From positions 1-22,884 of the forward strand of contig USMB01000027.1 in NCBI GenBank assembly GCA_900555615.1: a stretch of 22,884 nt of DNA. The letters run 5' to 3'. The notes below the pieces were generated by a model. The model saw nothing but the letters and a program-made list of their open reading frames with translations, made no database searches and had not been told where the DNA came from. The translations under genes and the position numbers were made by a program. Position 1 is the first letter of the stretch. Each line of letters opens with the position of its first letter. The DNA comes from an uncultured Clostridium sp. GTDB lineage: Bacteria > Bacillota > Clostridia > TANB77 > CAG-508. Positions 13,959 to 21,814 of this stretch are shown here, in pieces.

Positions 13959-16787
13959 CTATAAATATTTTTTCAAAAACTTTCCAGTATAACTCTTCTC
14001 ATTTCTACAAATTTGTTCTGGTGTTCCCACAGCAACAACCTCTCCTCCAGCGTCTCCGCCTTCTGGACCCAAATCAATAATATGATCTGCTGTTTTTATC
14101 AAATCTAAGTTATGTTCAATTACTATAATTGAATTTCCTGTATCTACAAGTCTTTGTAAAATATCTACTAATCTATGAACATCTGCAATATGTAACCCTG
14201 TTGTAGGTTCGTCTAATATATACAAAGTCTTTCCAGTAGCACGTTTTGATAATTCTGTTGCAAGTTTAACACGTTGTGCTTCTCCACCTGATAATGTTGT
14301 TGATGGTTGTCCTAACTTGATATATCCAAGTCCAACATCATATAGTGTTTGAATTTTTTGCTTAATTTTGGGGATATTTTCGAAAAATTCTAATGCTTCT
14401 TCTACAGTCATATCAAGCACATCAGCAATATTTTTTCCTTTATATTTTACTTCTAGTGTTTCTCTGTTATATCTCTTCCCTTTACATACTTCACAAGGTA
14501 CATATACATCTGGTAAGAAATGCATTTCAATTTTATGAACTCCATCTCCGTTACAGCTCTCGCACCTTCCACCTGAAACATTAAAACTAAATCTGCCTTT
14601 TTCATATCCACGTATTTTAGCTTCATTTGTTCCTGCAAATATATCTCTTATCAAGTCAAATGCCCCTGTATATGTTGCAGGATTTGAACGTGGTGTTCTT
14701 CCTATTGGTGATTGGTCAATGTTGATGATTTTATCTATGTTATCTAATCCTTTTATTTGCTTGCATTTTCCAGGCTTTTCACTTGCTCCATTTAATTGTT
14801 GTGCTATGTTTTTATATAACACTTCATTTACTAATGTACTCTTTCCTGAGCCTGATACTCCTGTAACACAAGTAAATACGCCTAATGGGAATTTTACACT
14901 AATATTCTTTAAATTATTTTCAGTTGCTCCAACAACTTCAATACACTTTTTATTTCCTTTTCTTCTTTTTGATGGTACATGTATCTGCTTTCTACCACTC
15001 AAGTAATCTCCTGTAATTGAACCTTTTACCTGCTTGATTTCTTCCGCAGTTCCTTGTGCCATAACATTTCCACCATGTACACCAGCACCCGGACCAATAT
15101 CTATAATTTGATCTGCAGCATACATTGTATCTTCATCATGTTCTACAACTATTAATGTATTTCCTAAATCTCTTAACTTCTTTAAAGTTGCAATCAATTT
15201 GTCATTATCCCTTTGGTGAAGTCCTATACTTGGCTCGTCCAAAATATATAAAACTCCTGTTAATCCTGAACCAATTTGAGTTGCTAAACGAATACGTTGA
15301 GCCTCTCCTCCTGATAATGTTCCTGCACTTCTTGATAATGTCAAATATTCTAGTCCAACATCAATTAAAAATTGAAGCCTTGCATCTACTTCTTTCAAAA
15401 TCATTTCTGCAATCATTTTCTGAGAATCTGTTAATTCAAGATTTCTCAAGAATTCTTGAATATGTCTAATTGACATATCTGTCAACTCATTGATATTTTT
15501 GCCTCCAATTTTGATGCATAAAATCTCCTTTTTCAATCTTGCTCCATTACATTCATCACAATGCATATTACTCATATACATCTCGTAGAAATCTCTCATT
15601 CCTTGAGATTTTGTTTCATTATGACGTCTTTCAAGCGTTGGAATTACACCTTCAAATGGTGCTGTGAACCTACGTACTCCTGCATATGATGAATATTCGA
15701 AGTTTATTTCTTCATCACCGGTTCCATAAAGAATTTTATCAAGAAAATCTCTTGGCAAGTCTTTTATCTTCTTATTTTTTATGTCTACTCCGTAATGCTT
15801 TCCAATACTTTCAAAATACATTCTAGCCATAGTGTCGCCTTTTTTCATTGTACTTGAGCCAAAAGCTTTTACACCATCATATAAAGTTTTATTCTTATCA
15901 GGAATTATTAAATCCTCATCCATTTTCATCAAATATCCTATACCAGAGCACTTTGGACAAGCTCCATATGGATTATTAAATGAAAACATTCTTGGTGTTA
16001 ATTCTGGAAAACTGAATCCACAATCTGGACACGCATAATTACAACTATATAAAATTGTTTTATCACCTACAACATCAATTAAAACTAAATTATCTGCATG
16101 TTTTAATGCAACTTCAATTGACTCTGTAAGTCTGGCTGTAATTTCTGGTTTAATAACTAATCTATCAACAACAATTTCAATTTCATGTTTTTTATTTTTA
16201 TCTAGTTTTATGTTTTCCATATCAGTAAGTTCATAGATATCTCCATCTACTCTTACTCTTGCAAAACCATCTTTTTGCAAATCTTCAAATAGCTTTGTAT
16301 ACTCACCTTTTCTGCTACGAACGACTGGTGCCAAAACTTGGATTCTAGTTCCTTCATCTAATTTCATAACATTATCCACAATTTGGTCAATTGACTGTTT
16401 CTCAATCTTTTTTCCGCAATTAGGACAATATGGCACACCTATTCTTGCATATAAAAGACGAATATAATCATAAATCTCTGTAACAGTACCAACTGTAGAA
16501 CGAGGATTTTTAGAAGTCGTCTTTTGGTCAATTGAAATAGCTGGTGATAATCCTTCTATTGACTCTACATCTGGCTTTTCCATCAATCCTAAGAATTGAC
16601 GTGCATATGAAGACAAGCTCTCTACATATCTCCTTTGCCCTTCTGCATATAATGTATCAAATGCTAATGAAGATTTTCCAGAGCCAGATAATCCTGTTAT
16701 TACAACTAATTTATCTCTTGGTATCTCTAAATTTATATTTTTTAAATTATGTTCTTTTGCGCCTTTTATTATTATTTTGTCGTTCAT
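13959..16787 (-). CDS. uvrA: Excinuclease ABC subunit A
   Basis: Damage-recognition ATPase of nucleotide excision repair. The 942-aa product (normal length) has Walker A GLSGSGKSS (32-40) and GVSGSGKST in the second half. The ABC signatures LSGGEAQRIRLA and LSGGEAQRVKLA are followed by ILDEPSIGLH and ILDEPTTGLH. Its zinc-finger cysteines include CPDCGF...CPKC and CESCNGDG...CEVC. The ATG at 16787 is chosen over the longer frame because AAAGGAG lies eight bases upstream. A sigma-A promoter lies at 16846-16874, and the leader contains a repeat-derived hairpin. No LexA-type box (GAAC-N4-GTTC) was seen near the promoter. uvrB is not adjacent. Confidence 0.97.
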   Translation of the reverse strand: MNDKIIIKGAKEHNLKNINLEIPRDKLVVITGLSGSGKSSLAFDTLYAEGQRRYVESLSSYARQFLGLMEKPDVESIEGLSPAISIDQKTTSKNPRSTVGTVTEIYDYIRLLYARIGVPYCPNCGKKIEKQSIDQIVDNVMKLDEGTRIQVLAPVVRSRKGEYTKLFEDLQKDGFARVRVDGDIYELTDMENIKLDKNKKHEIEIVVDRLVIKPEITARLTESIEVALKHADNLVLIDVVGDKTILYSCNYACPDCGFSFPELTPRMFSFNNPYGACPKCSGIGYLMKMDEDLIIPDKNKTLYDGVKAFGSSTMKKGDTMARMYFESIGKHYGVDIKNKKIKDLPRDFLDKILYGTGDEEINFEYSSYAGVRRFTAPFEGVIPTLERRHNETKSQGMRDFYEMYMSNMHCDECNGARLKKEILCIKIGGKNINELTDMSIRHIQEFLRNLELTDSQKMIAEMILKEVDARLQFLIDVGLEYLTLSRSAGTLSGGEAQRIRLATQIGSGLTGVLYILDEPSIGLHQRDNDKLIATLKKLRDLGNTLIVVEHDEDTMYAADQIIDIGPGAGVHGGNVMAQGTAEEIKQVKGSITGDYLSGRKQIHVPSKRRKGNKKCIEVVGATENNLKNISVKFPLGVFTCVTGVSGSGKSTLVNEVLYKNIAQQLNGASEKPGKCKQIKGLDNIDKIINIDQSPIGRTPRSNPATYTGAFDLIRDIFAGTNEAKIRGYEKGRFSFNVSGGRCESCNGDGVHKIEMHFLPDVYVPCEVCKGKRYNRETLEVKYKGKNIADVLDMTVEEALEFFENIPKIKQKIQTLYDVGLGYIKLGQPSTTLSGGEAQRVKLATELSKRATGKTLYILDEPTTGLHIADVHRLVDILQRLVDTGNSIIVIEHNLDLIKTADHIIDLGPEGGDAGGEVVAVGTPEQICRNEKSYTGKFLKKYL

Positions 16788-16802
16788 TATTTTCACTCCT
16801 TT

Positions 16803-16833
16803 TGTCAATTTTGTACCGGTGTTTTTCTTGACA
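16803..16833 (+). repeat. Single-arm dispersed repeat E in the uvrA leader
   Basis: Matches the left arm of palindrome D (13888-13918) at 26 of 31 positions by eye, with TGTTTTTCTTGACA fully kept. CGGTGT (16817-16822) and ACACCG (16831-16836) can form a six-base-pair hairpin in the uvrA 5' leader. Confidence 0.7.
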
Positions 16834-16845
16834 CCGTTTTAGCCT

Positions 16846-16874
16846 ATTATACTACAATCCCTTGGCTTTTGCAA
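16846..16874 (-). promoter_or_regulatory. Promoter of uvrA
   Basis: On the minus strand TTGCAA (16869-16874), 17-base spacer, TATAAT (16846-16851), giving a leader of about 50 bases. Confidence 0.8.
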
Positions 16875-16896
16875 TAAAAAAAATTGCCAAAATCTA

Positions 16897-16925
16897 TTTA
16901 CATAAGTCATTTTTTGGTGTATAAT
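16897..16925 (+). promoter_or_regulatory. Promoter of the orphan 69-aa gene
   Basis: TTTACA (16897-16902), 17-base spacer, TATAAT (16920-16925). It is divergent from the uvrA promoter, 22 bases away. Confidence 0.8.
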
Positions 16926-16995
16926 AATTATTGGCTTTTAGCTATTAAACAGCCCTTTTTTACAAACTCAAGCACGACTTAAGGAGGTCTTTATT

Positions 16996-17205
16996 ATGAC
17001 TGAATGTAATTCTCGTATGAGTCGGAGAATTTCCGAGATTGAGGCTTTTTTGGACGATAAATCTGTTGATAAGTTGTCCATGACAATGTTTTCCGGCGAA
17101 AAGCGGCGAATGGAAAAATGTTTTGGCACCAAAATCAGAATTGAAGCTGTTGCTAAGACAGAAATTAGGGGGTTAGTCAAATATAAAATCATAAAGACTA
17201 ACTAA
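16996..17205 (+). CDS. Small hypothetical protein, 69 aa
   Basis: Not recognised. It begins MTECNSRMSRRISEIEAFLD and is basic, with a predicted helical first half and beta-like second half (KIRIEAVAKTEIRGLVKYKI). It has no membrane segment; the two cysteines (C4 and one near residue 42) are not in a metal-binding pattern. A near-perfect AAGGAGG site lies seven bases before the ATG. The gene has its own promoter and a strong terminator, so it is a real single-gene unit although very short. Base composition is somewhat richer in G and C than its neighbours, which may hint at acquisition. The overlapping minus-strand frame (16968-17192) has no such signals. Confidence 0.7.
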   Translation: MTECNSRMSRRISEIEAFLDDKSVDKLSMTMFSGEKRRMEKCFGTKIRIEAVAKTEIRGLVKYKIIKTN

Positions 17206-17211
17206 ACGTTT

Positions 17212-17246
17212 ACAGGAGACACATTAATTTGTGTCTCCTGTTTTTA
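17212..17246 (+). terminator. Terminator of the orphan 69-aa gene
   Basis: ACAGGAGACAC (17212-17222) pairs with GTGTCTCCTGT (17231-17241) around an eight-base loop, followed by TTTTT. An 11-bp perfect stem. On the other strand it lies past the gene ending at 17257 but lacks a U run there. Confidence 0.9.
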
Positions 17247-17256
17247 TATAATAAAA

Positions 17257-18933
17257 TTAATATATGCTTACTCTGAATCCAATACTATAATATGCGAAAG
17301 TTGCATAACTGTTACTTATTGTATTGGCATTATTTTCTGAAGAGGTACTTTCATATGCTCCTCCTCTTATTGTACAAGGATTTGTTGTACCAGAATATTC
17401 AAGAGTCCATTCCCAAACATTTCCAGCAAGATCAAATATATTTTGTTTTCCAAATATATTTGTAGCTCCAGTTGTCAATAATATCTTCTGCGTTGTTGAT
17501 GTTTTATTTAATTGCTCATTATTCCATTTTACTCCATTGTTTGATGAATATTTAGCATTTGAATTTGTAATCTCATATTTTGAAGATTGATAATTTCCCC
17601 ATGATGTACTGTTTCCTTTTAATAATGATCGTATTGTTGATAAACTTGTTCCACTTGATATTGCTTTTGTTTCTATATATTTTTGTACTAAATTCCATTG
17701 GATTCCAAACATCAAACTACTTGTTTTGCTAGTTCCTGATGCTACTTTGCTTGCCAATGATTGAGCTTCACTACATGTTACCCAGTTCAATGGAACTTGA
17801 TTTGACTGTGATTTTGGAACAATTCCTGTTACTGAAGAATGGTTTGTTCTAGGCTCTGATATACCAGCTTCATATCTTCCAATATAGAATCCTCCATTTT
17901 GATAAATACTCTTTAACATCTTGTTTTTCAATGTTTTGTACTCACTACTTGATAATCCTGTAGTATCATCTGAATAATATTCGTCTTTAGCTGATGTACC
18001 ATCCCTATATGGTGATGTATAAGTTTTTAAATCATTTTCTATTTTTGTATATTCTTCATCTGTAAAGTCTTTAATATTCAAACCTGCTGTTTTGTATACA
18101 CTACCTAATTTTGGAACTTCTATCCAAACATATTGATTTTCTGAAGTATCTTTTATCACTAGTCCACTGTCTAAATTTGTTCCTTCTACTAAAGAATAAT
18201 TAGAACTTGGTAAATATGGCTTTGTACCAGTTGCACTTGGTAATACTCCGCCTCCACCATTTATTTCTCCTTCTGCTTGATATGAGTCTATACTTATTGT
18301 CAGATTCATTGCGGATGTAGCTGTTGGATTGTCTATAAAATATTTTCCTACTTTATATCCCCACTCTGAATCTAGATCATCATTATCGCCTATCCAATTA
18401 GCTTTAATTGTTAAGTATCCTTGATTCTTTGGATATACTTGCATTGATTTCTCAATTTCTAGAGTGAATGGAAATCTTGTTATATCATTTATAACCTTGC
18501 CTTTTGCTATATATTCTCCTGTTTCTGGATCTTGAGTTTGTACTGGATTTCCTATATTAATATAATTTTGAGTTGTCGCTGTTTTACCTTCCGGTACTAA
18601 TTCATATGTCACTCCTGCTATTGTTATTGCTTGAATATTATATTCCAGATCTACAAGAGCTTCTCCATTATTTTTTATATCTATCGTTACAGTCTGTTCA
18701 GGCATTTGAGGGTATAATGTTGCAAAGTCAACTCCTATCGGATTTTCTTTCTTTGTGTCTCCTATGTAATATTCCATATCCCATGCTGCAACATGAATGT
18801 TAATATATGTATTCAAAACCTTTGAATATGCAAACCACGCAAACGTTGTCATAATAAGAGAAAATATGAATAATATATATTTTTTTAATTTGATTTTTTT
18901 CTTCGACTTTCTGTGTTTACGCAGAATGTTCAT
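17257..18933 (-). CDS. Membrane-anchored surface protein with FGE-sulfatase/CLec-like domain
   Basis: A 558-aa exported protein. A basic N-terminus (RKHRKSKKKIKLKK) precedes one hydrophobic segment (about 19-38) ending TTFAWFAYSKV, similar to the TYAWFS boundary of the neighbouring SipW-type proteins. A TasA-like beta-rich region follows (about 50-225), then a GGGG-containing linker. The C-terminal part (about 245-558) ends NIFDLAGNVWEWTLEY, IRGGAY and GFRVSIY, the signature of formylglycine-generating-enzyme/SUMF1 domains with a C-type-lectin fold. The catalytic cysteines that follow RGGS in true FGEs are absent (RGGAYESTSS here), so it is more likely a binding scaffold than an enzyme. The ATG at 18933 is chosen for the GGGAG site 11 bases upstream. 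Promoter at 18985-19013. Confidence 0.75.
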   Translation of the reverse strand: MNILRKHRKSKKKIKLKKYILFIFSLIMTTFAWFAYSKVLNTYINIHVAAWDMEYYIGDTKKENPIGVDFATLYPQMPEQTVTIDIKNNGEALVDLEYNIQAITIAGVTYELVPEGKTATTQNYINIGNPVQTQDPETGEYIAKGKVINDITRFPFTLEIEKSMQVYPKNQGYLTIKANWIGDNDDLDSEWGYKVGKYFIDNPTATSAMNLTISIDSYQAEGEINGGGGVLPSATGTKPYLPSSNYSLVEGTNLDSGLVIKDTSENQYVWIEVPKLGSVYKTAGLNIKDFTDEEYTKIENDLKTYTSPYRDGTSAKDEYYSDDTTGLSSSEYKTLKNKMLKSIYQNGGFYIGRYEAGISEPRTNHSSVTGIVPKSQSNQVPLNWVTCSEAQSLASKVASGTSKTSSLMFGIQWNLVQKYIETKAISSGTSLSTIRSLLKGNSTSWGNYQSSKYEITNSNAKYSSNNGVKWNNEQLNKTSTTQKILLTTGATNIFGKQNIFDLAGNVWEWTLEYSGTTNPCTIRGGAYESTSSENNANTISNSYATFAYYSIGFRVSIY

Positions 18934-18984
18934 TATTATTTTTTCTCCCTTCTTTTGTAATTTTAACTTCATTTGTACAATTCT

Positions 18985-19013
18985 ATTTTACACTATTTTG
19001 ATTTTTAACGCAA
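18985..19013 (-). promoter_or_regulatory. Promoter of the FGE-like surface gene
   Basis: On the minus strand TTGCGT (19008-19013), 17-base spacer, TAAAAT (18985-18990). The sequence AAATAGTGTAAAAT around the -10 resembles AAATAGTGCAAAAT in the 219-bp repeat (19077-19090). Confidence 0.55.
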
Positions 19014-19053
19014 TATTTTATAGCCGATTTCTTTTATTTTTTAGTTTAGTACA

Positions 19054-19272
19054 AAATGAAACTTTTGTGCAATTTGAAATAGTGCAAAATGCAAAAGTAA
19101 AAATAGTTTATAAAATTTTAAAAAAATAAAATTTGAAAGAAAAGGAAGGAAAAAAGAAAATGGAAGAAAACAAACAAAAGAATTCAAGAAGAAGATTAAA
19201 TTCTTTAATATTGCTAGTAGCATTTACAGCAATAATGTTGATAGTATCAACATACGCATGGTTCTCTACACA
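19054..19272 (+). repeat. Left arm of a perfect 219-bp inverted repeat
   Basis: Reverse complement of 21702-21920 without a single mismatch over 219 bases. It spans 106 bases of leader, the AAGGAAGG ribosome binding site and the first 37 codons of the 399-aa surface protein. It stops abruptly after codon 37. The non-coding part is as well kept as the coding part, which points to recent exchange rather than protein-level selection. Confidence 0.95.
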
Positions 19273-20359
19273 AAGGAACGTAACAATTTCTAACTTGGTT
19301 GGAACAGTAAAAGTAGCGGAAGGACTAGAAATTTCTCTAGATGCAGACAAATGGTCACAAGAGGTTGATTTCTCTCAATACTCAGATCAAACAACATTAA
19401 AAAAATTATATGGAAGTGCAGAACATAACATTATACCAACAGAATTATTACCAGTATCATCAAATGGTACAGAAGGAATTGAAAAAACTGAAATTCCATT
19501 CTACAGAGGTGTTAATGAAAATACAAAAGAATTAAAAAGTATCGTAGCAGTTGATGGATTGAATTCATCAGCAACAGTAACAGATGCTAAGTATCCTGGA
19601 TATTATGCAATCGATTTATTCTTAAGAAACTCATCAAGAATTAATACAGAAGGAGGAGAAGTACAAGGAACAGCTAAAGAAACATTACAATTATCATCTG
19701 GATCAAATGTAGCAGTAAAAGCTGGAGGATCTGATACAACAGTTTTACAAAATACACCTAGAGTTGCATTTGCTATGTTTAAAGATACAGCAGCGGTAGA
19801 TGCTTTACAAGATGCAACATTATCAGCAACAACAGGAGAAGGAAAAACAATTGAGGATGTTGCTATTTGGGAACCAAACTCAAATGCTCACGTTCCATAC
19901 ATAGTAACAAACTATAATGATATTACTTGGAAAGATTCTGATGCTACAGGTTATCTTGCTGCAACAGCAGTATCTGGAAAAGCTAAATATACAGCAACAG
20001 AAAAAATACCTACATATGCTTTAACTGCAGACTCTGCTACAGCTGCATCATTTACAGATTTATATAACTGGGATGGTACAACAAATGCAAGTTTAAAGAA
20101 ACAAATTTCTTTACAAACAGATACTGGAGCTACAGCAGCTGTTAAAAACTTAATAAGTGTAAGTTCACCTGAAACATCTATTTATACAAAAAGTCCAACA
20201 GGAAATGTTAAACAATTCCAAATCAAAAAGAACACAATCGTAAGATTAAGAATGTATGTATGGCTTGAAGGACAAGACCCAGACTGCGTTAACTACGCAT
20301 CACATGGTGGAGGAATAGAAGTTGATGTTGGTCTATGTAAAGGAGAAGAAGTTGGATAA
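19160..20359 (+). CDS. SipW-type signal-anchor surface protein, paralogue 1 (TasA/camelysin-like)
   Basis: A 399-aa exported protein. The ATG at 19160 is chosen over the in-frame TTG at 19133 because AAGGAAGGA lies ten bases upstream. A basic start (NKQKNSRRRLN) is followed by a hydrophobic segment (about 15-29) and STYAWFSTQ (30-38), the kind of boundary seen in SipW-dependent signal peptides of TasA/CalY-type matrix proteins. The mature part is beta-rich with many T, S, A and N residues. Landmarks are YPGYYAIDLFLRNSSR, VAIWEPNSNAHVPYIV and, near the end, YVWLEGQDPDC with SHGGGIEVDVGL. It is homologous along its length to paralogue 2 (20522-21814), to which it is convergent. Function is inferred: a cell-surface or fibre-forming protein. 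No SipW peptidase is in the window. Confidence 0.8.
   Translation: MEENKQKNSRRRLNSLILLVAFTAIMLIVSTYAWFSTQRNVTISNLVGTVKVAEGLEISLDADKWSQEVDFSQYSDQTTLKKLYGSAEHNIIPTELLPVSSNGTEGIEKTEIPFYRGVNENTKELKSIVAVDGLNSSATVTDAKYPGYYAIDLFLRNSSRINTEGGEVQGTAKETLQLSSGSNVAVKAGGSDTTVLQNTPRVAFAMFKDTAAVDALQDATLSATTGEGKTIEDVAIWEPNSNAHVPYIVTNYNDITWKDSDATGYLAATAVSGKAKYTATEKIPTYALTADSATAASFTDLYNWDGTTNASLKKQISLQTDTGATAAVKNLISVSSPETSIYTKSPTGNVKQFQIKKNTIVRLRMYVWLEGQDPDCVNYASHGGGIEVDVGLCKGEEVG
20259..20301 (+). repeat. Inner 43-bp inverted repeat, left arm
   Basis: Perfect reverse complement of 20577-20619, encoding the shared WLEGQDPDCVNYA segment of both paralogues. Similarity continues with scattered differences on both sides. 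Confidence 0.85.
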
Positions 20360-20397
20360 AATCTAACTAAAATTCAATAACGAAATCTTAATTTAAA

Positions 20398-20442
20398 GGT
20401 TGAGACTGAAAACTTAAGTGTTTTCTATCTCAATCTTTTTTT
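20398..20442 (+). terminator. Terminator of paralogue 1
   Basis: GGTTGAGA (20398-20405) pairs with TCTCAATC (20428-20435), with a further GAAAAC/GTTTTC inner stem, followed by a run of seven T. Confidence 0.85.
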
Positions 20443-20462
20443 GCATTTAATAACATGGATAA

Positions 20463-20497
20463 GAAAAAAGACACTAACCATTATAGTTAGTGCCTTT
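20463..20497 (-). terminator. Terminator of paralogue 2
   Basis: CACTAAC (20472-20478) and GTTAGTG (20486-20492) form the stem; on the minus strand it is followed by a T run (plus-strand A run 20464-20469). Confidence 0.85.
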
Positions 20498-20521
20498 TAC
20501 ATATGATTTTAACTAAAAATT

Positions 20522-21814
20522 TTATACCTCTGCACCTTTAATTAGTCCTAAATCAACTTCAACTCCTCCACCATGAGATGCGTAGTTAACGCAGTCTGGG
20601 TCTTGTCCTTCAAGCCATATGTACATTCTTAATCTTACTACAGTATTTTTATAAATTTGGAATTTTACTGTACTTCCAGTTGCACCTGTTTTATATAATG
20701 CTGTTTCAGGAGTTTTTACACTTATTAAATCTTTTACTGCTCCAGTTTTAAAGTTTGATGTTGTGTCTGTTTGAAGAGTTATTTGTTTTTGTAAACTAGC
20801 GTTTTCTCCGCTCCAATCATATAGGTTAGCCATATCAGCATTTGCTGTTGCAGTTACTGAATTAGCTGTTAAAGCATATGTAGGGATTTTTTCATCAGCC
20901 TTAAATTTTTTGTTTACTCCATCAGAAAGATAACCAGTAACATCAGCATCTTTCCATTTTATACCATTATAAAATTTACTATTAACAATATAATCAACAT
21001 GAGCATTAGCATTTGGTTCCCAAATAGCTACATCTTTTATTAGAGCACCCTCACCTTGAGTAGTTGCTGTTAGTATAGCTTGTTGATATTCTGTTTCTGT
21101 TTGACCACTAGCAGCACCAACTGCTCCATATCCTGAGTACAATGCTAGGGCAACTCTTGGCGTATTTTGTAAACCTGTTGAACCGTTTCCTCCTGATATT
21201 ACATTTACCATAGAATCAGCATTTAATTGTAGTGTTTCAACTGCAGTTCCTATAGTTTCATCTTGTCCTAATCTTGAACTGTTTCTTAAGAATAAGTCTA
21301 TTGCATAATATCCTGGATATGTATCAGGATTAGCACTTACAGTTACTTTATCATCACCACTATCTGCATCTATTTTAGTTGCATCATTGTTAACAGCTTT
21401 AATTGAACCAGCTTTTAATTTTATATTATCCTCGTTAGTTCCTCTATAGAATGTAATTTCTTTTTCACCATTTTTGTGTTTTTCGGCATCGGCAACAGCA
21501 TCTACTGCAGTTGTTGATACTGGTAATAATTCTGTTGGTATAATATTATGATCTACAGTTCCATATAATTTTTTTAATGTTTTTTGGTCAGAATATTGCT
21601 TAAAGTCAATTTCTTGTGACCAGTCCTTAGCATTTAAAGATACTTCTAGACCTTCTGCTACTTTTACTGTTCCGTTCAAATTAGCGATAGATACGTTCTT
21701 CTGTGTAGAGAACCATGCGTATGTTGATACTATCAACATTATTGCTGTAAATGCTACTAGCAATATTAAAGAATTTAATCTTCTTCTTGAATTCTTTTGT
21801 TTGTTTTCTTCCAT
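20522..21814 (-). CDS. SipW-type signal-anchor surface protein, paralogue 2 (TasA/camelysin-like)
   Basis: A 430-aa exported protein, paralogous to the convergent 399-aa protein. Its first 37 codons, ribosome binding site and 106 bases of leader are identical to those of paralogue 1 at DNA level; after STYAWFST the proteins diverge while keeping landmarks such as YPGYYAIDLFLRNSSR, VAIWEPNANAHVDYIV and YIWLEGQDPDC. It is about 30 residues longer, mainly through extra S/D/N/A-rich segments (for example DAVADAEKHKNGEKE and KIDADSGDDK). The ATG at 21814 is chosen for the AAGGAAGGA site. It lies 122 bases after the 260-aa gene on the same strand and may share its promoter. A surface-fibre or matrix role is inferred. 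Confidence 0.8.
   Translation of the reverse strand: MEENKQKNSRRRLNSLILLVAFTAIMLIVSTYAWFSTQKNVSIANLNGTVKVAEGLEVSLNAKDWSQEIDFKQYSDQKTLKKLYGTVDHNIIPTELLPVSTTAVDAVADAEKHKNGEKEITFYRGTNEDNIKLKAGSIKAVNNDATKIDADSGDDKVTVSANPDTYPGYYAIDLFLRNSSRLGQDETIGTAVETLQLNADSMVNVISGGNGSTGLQNTPRVALALYSGYGAVGAASGQTETEYQQAILTATTQGEGALIKDVAIWEPNANAHVDYIVNSKFYNGIKWKDADVTGYLSDGVNKKFKADEKIPTYALTANSVTATANADMANLYDWSGENASLQKQITLQTDTTSNFKTGAVKDLISVKTPETALYKTGATGSTVKFQIYKNTVVRLRMYIWLEGQDPDCVNYASHGGGVEVDLGLIKGAEV
20577..20619 (-). repeat. Inner 43-bp inverted repeat, right arm
   Basis: Perfect reverse complement of 20259-20301, within the 3' part of paralogue 2. Confidence 0.85.

Noticed and set aside
16926..16995. Riboswitch in the leader of the 69-aa gene
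   Set aside because: Only a weak GGCT/AGCC pairing is visible and no known riboswitch core is recognised in about 70 bases.
16968..17192. Minus-strand open frame opposite the 69-aa gene
   Set aside because: It lacks a ribosome binding site and promoter, while the plus-strand frame has promoter, strong site and terminator.
17257..18933. Functional formylglycine-generating enzyme or sulfatase activator
   Set aside because: The fold signature is present but the cysteines expected after the RGG motif are missing, and no sulfatase gene is nearby.
19133..19159. Upstream TTG start adding nine residues to paralogue 1 (and its mirror in paralogue 2)
   Set aside because: AAGGAAGGA would lie inside the coding region; it is well placed for the ATG at 19160 and at 21814.
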